From: Pohlia nutans
Lineage: Eukaryota > Streptophyta > Bryopsida > Bryales > Mniaceae
Reading direction: 5' to 3'
Assembly: GCA_022496805.1 (NCBI GenBank)
Contig: CM040088.1
Location: 1,240,001-1,304,000 of the forward strand
DNA: 64,000 nt
The notes below the pieces were generated by a model. The model was not told the origin of the DNA and did no database searches. It worked only from the letters and a program-made list of their open reading frames with translations. This document shows, piece after piece, positions 62,774-64,000 of the stretch. How positions within the stretch are numbered: the stretch's first letter is position 1; each line of letters starts with the position of its first letter. The position numbers and the translations under genes were made by a program.

Positions 62774-64000
62774 TGTATCCTTATAGACTCATTTTTTGAG
62801 GTGGCTTCTGGAGCAACTTCAGATGAGTGTAGAACATAGAGAAATTCGTGTTTTTTGATGATTTTTTTTGTGATTTCTTTTCTCTTCCTTCTTGTGGAAC
62901 ATACTGTGGAGAATAGGAATTAGAATTGGCATGATGAAGCCAATTTCAGGAGACAAAGTGAGAGATATTGTTGCTCTTTTGATGAAAGGTAAGAGTACAA
63001 GAGTGGTTGCAAAGTCTTTGGGTTTCTCACAGAGTACGGTGAATAGAGTGAGGAAGAAACATTGTAGTAACTTAGAATTGCCAAAACGAGGTGTTCCAAA
63101 GATTCTTACCGCTTTAGAGAGACGACGTGCAGTGCGTTTGGTCACGGTTGGAGGGCTGGAAACGGCAGTACATGCAGCAAAAGTGTTGAGAGAGGGTAGA
63201 GAAGTGGGATTCTGTGATAACACTTTGCGGTCTGCTTTGAGAGATGCTGGATTGAGTGCTTGTGAGAAGATTCCTAAGCCTTGTTTGTCGCAGAAAAATG
63301 TACGAGAGAGGCTACAATTTGCAAGAATTCATAAAGAGTGGACAGTAGAGGATTGGAAGAGAGTTGTATTCAGTGATGAAACGAAGATAAATTGTTTCAA
63401 TTCAGATGGGAGGACTTGGTGCTGGGTCAATGACCGAAAAAGCTTGCCTGATCGTGCGGTGAAGCAAACAGTGAAGCATGGTGGAGGGTCTTTGATGCTA
63501 TGGAGTTGTATGACAACAAGAGGTGTAGGTGATCTACAAAAGGTGGATGGGCGTTTAAATGCGAAGGACTATATTTCAATCTTGCATGGAGATTTGTACT
63601 TGAGTTTAGAGAGATTAGGATACTTGAACCTCGATAACGTCATTTTCCAGCATGATAATGCTCCTATACATAAAGCAAAGATTGTTCAGAAATGGTTCTT
63701 AGAGCAGCCATTCACTATTTTAGAGTGGCCAACTCAATCCCCAAACCTAAATCCCATAGAACATGTTTGGGCAATTCTCAAACATCGTTTAAATTCCTAT
63801 CCAACTCCTCCTGTAGGTCTTTTGCAATTACGGGAGCGTGTGGAGGAGACTTATAAGACAATCACTACAGAGCAATGTGAGAGATTGTATGCTAGCATGC
63901 CAGATCGAATTGCAGCTATTTTGGCTGCTCGTGGAAAGTGGACAAGATTTTGACCACTCTGTATATAACGCCTCAAAAAATGCGTTTATGTACATAGTCA
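62774..64000 (+). mobile_element. Tc1-like DNA transposon, right edge at the window end
   Basis: CATTTTTTGAGG at 62790-62801 is repeated inverted at 63971-63982, outside the transposase gene on both sides. Flanking similarity (TGTA..C.TA) suggests longer terminal repeats, but the outer right boundary may be beyond the window, so the TA duplication cannot be confirmed. Confidence 0.65.
62931..63953 (+). CDS. Tc1-like transposase, DD34E, intact
   Basis: 340 aa from the first ATG (MMKPISGDKVRDIVALLMKG), the usual Tc1 length; the open frame upstream has no ATG. N-terminal helix-turn-helix pair (about 8-110, STRVVAKSLGFSQSTVNRVRKK; PRG-like KRGVPK hinge), then the catalytic core: first Asp in VVFSDETKINC, second in IFQHDNAPIH, Glu in SPNLNPIEHVW. 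There are 34 residues between the second Asp and the Glu, the Tc1 signature. No stop or frameshift. It cuts and pastes the element at TA sites. Plant mariner-like transposases are usually DD39D, so this type is unexpected in a plant-like context. Confidence 0.92.
   Translation: MMKPISGDKVRDIVALLMKGKSTRVVAKSLGFSQSTVNRVRKKHCSNLELPKRGVPKILTALERRRAVRLVTVGGLETAVHAAKVLREGREVGFCDNTLRSALRDAGLSACEKIPKPCLSQKNVRERLQFARIHKEWTVEDWKRVVFSDETKINCFNSDGRTWCWVNDRKSLPDRAVKQTVKHGGGSLMLWSCMTTRGVGDLQKVDGRLNAKDYISILHGDLYLSLERLGYLNLDNVIFQHDNAPIHKAKIVQKWFLEQPFTILEWPTQSPNLNPIEHVWAILKHRLNSYPTPPVGLLQLRERVEETYKTITTEQCERLYASMPDRIAAILAARGKWTRF

Overview
The window looks like nuclear DNA of a green plant, probably a non-seed land plant or a close streptophyte relative. 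The reasons are a ten-exon helicase gene whose conserved blocks I recognise from the plant plastid-type SMUBP-2/UPF1-like helicase (Arabidopsis AT5G35970 type), a plant-style RanBPM-like SPRY/LisH/CTLH/CRA gene, canonical GT-AG introns, GC-rich exons in AT-rich DNA, and very dense plant-type MITEs. I cannot name the species.

Layout. 1-5.2 kb is AT-rich intergenic DNA with a LINE/SINE-like remnant and several inverted-repeat MITEs. 5.9-7.3 kb is an intronless GC-rich RanBPM-like gene (+). 7.3-17 kb is gene-poor, with tandem repeats and nested MITEs. 17.1-18.3 kb is a two-exon gene (-) for a Gly-Tyr-Gly-rich acidic protein. 18.9-32.3 kb is almost entirely non-autonomous DNA transposons, several with readable target-site duplications: TTAA (piggyBac-like), TTA/TAA (Harbinger/Tourist-like), TA (Stowaway-like) and 8 bp (hAT-like). 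34.3-41.2 kb is the helicase gene (-), with several introns carrying long microsatellites. 41.3-60.9 kb is a head-to-tail array of retroelement units. 61.4-61.9 kb is a transit-peptide-like exon (-) that is phase-compatible with the helicase, so the whole array may lie inside a ~20 kb first intron. 62.8 kb to the end is a Tc1-like DD34E transposon (+).

The most unusual part is the retroelement array. Two related elements (A, about 41.3-47.5 kb; B, about 51.0-58.6 kb) each have a long LTR-like direct repeat, an ORF1 ending in an RGG-rich tail, and an ORF2 with a reverse transcriptase whose motifs (KYRWLTN, ADI.KC.ESIPL, GIPMGFSCSPLWCN, FRYIDD, YDKR) look closest to Penelope-like RTs. I see no protease, RNase H, integrase or GIY-YIG domain. 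Nearly every boundary in the array is a (CT)n tract. Both internal regions end in a hairpin with paired changes, followed by GGATGGTGG and (CT)n. The repeats share a short conserved core carrying an ATG next to a splice-like AG/GT, and neither ORF has its own early ATG. This suggests a spliced, endonuclease-less, microsatellite-associated Penelope-like element.
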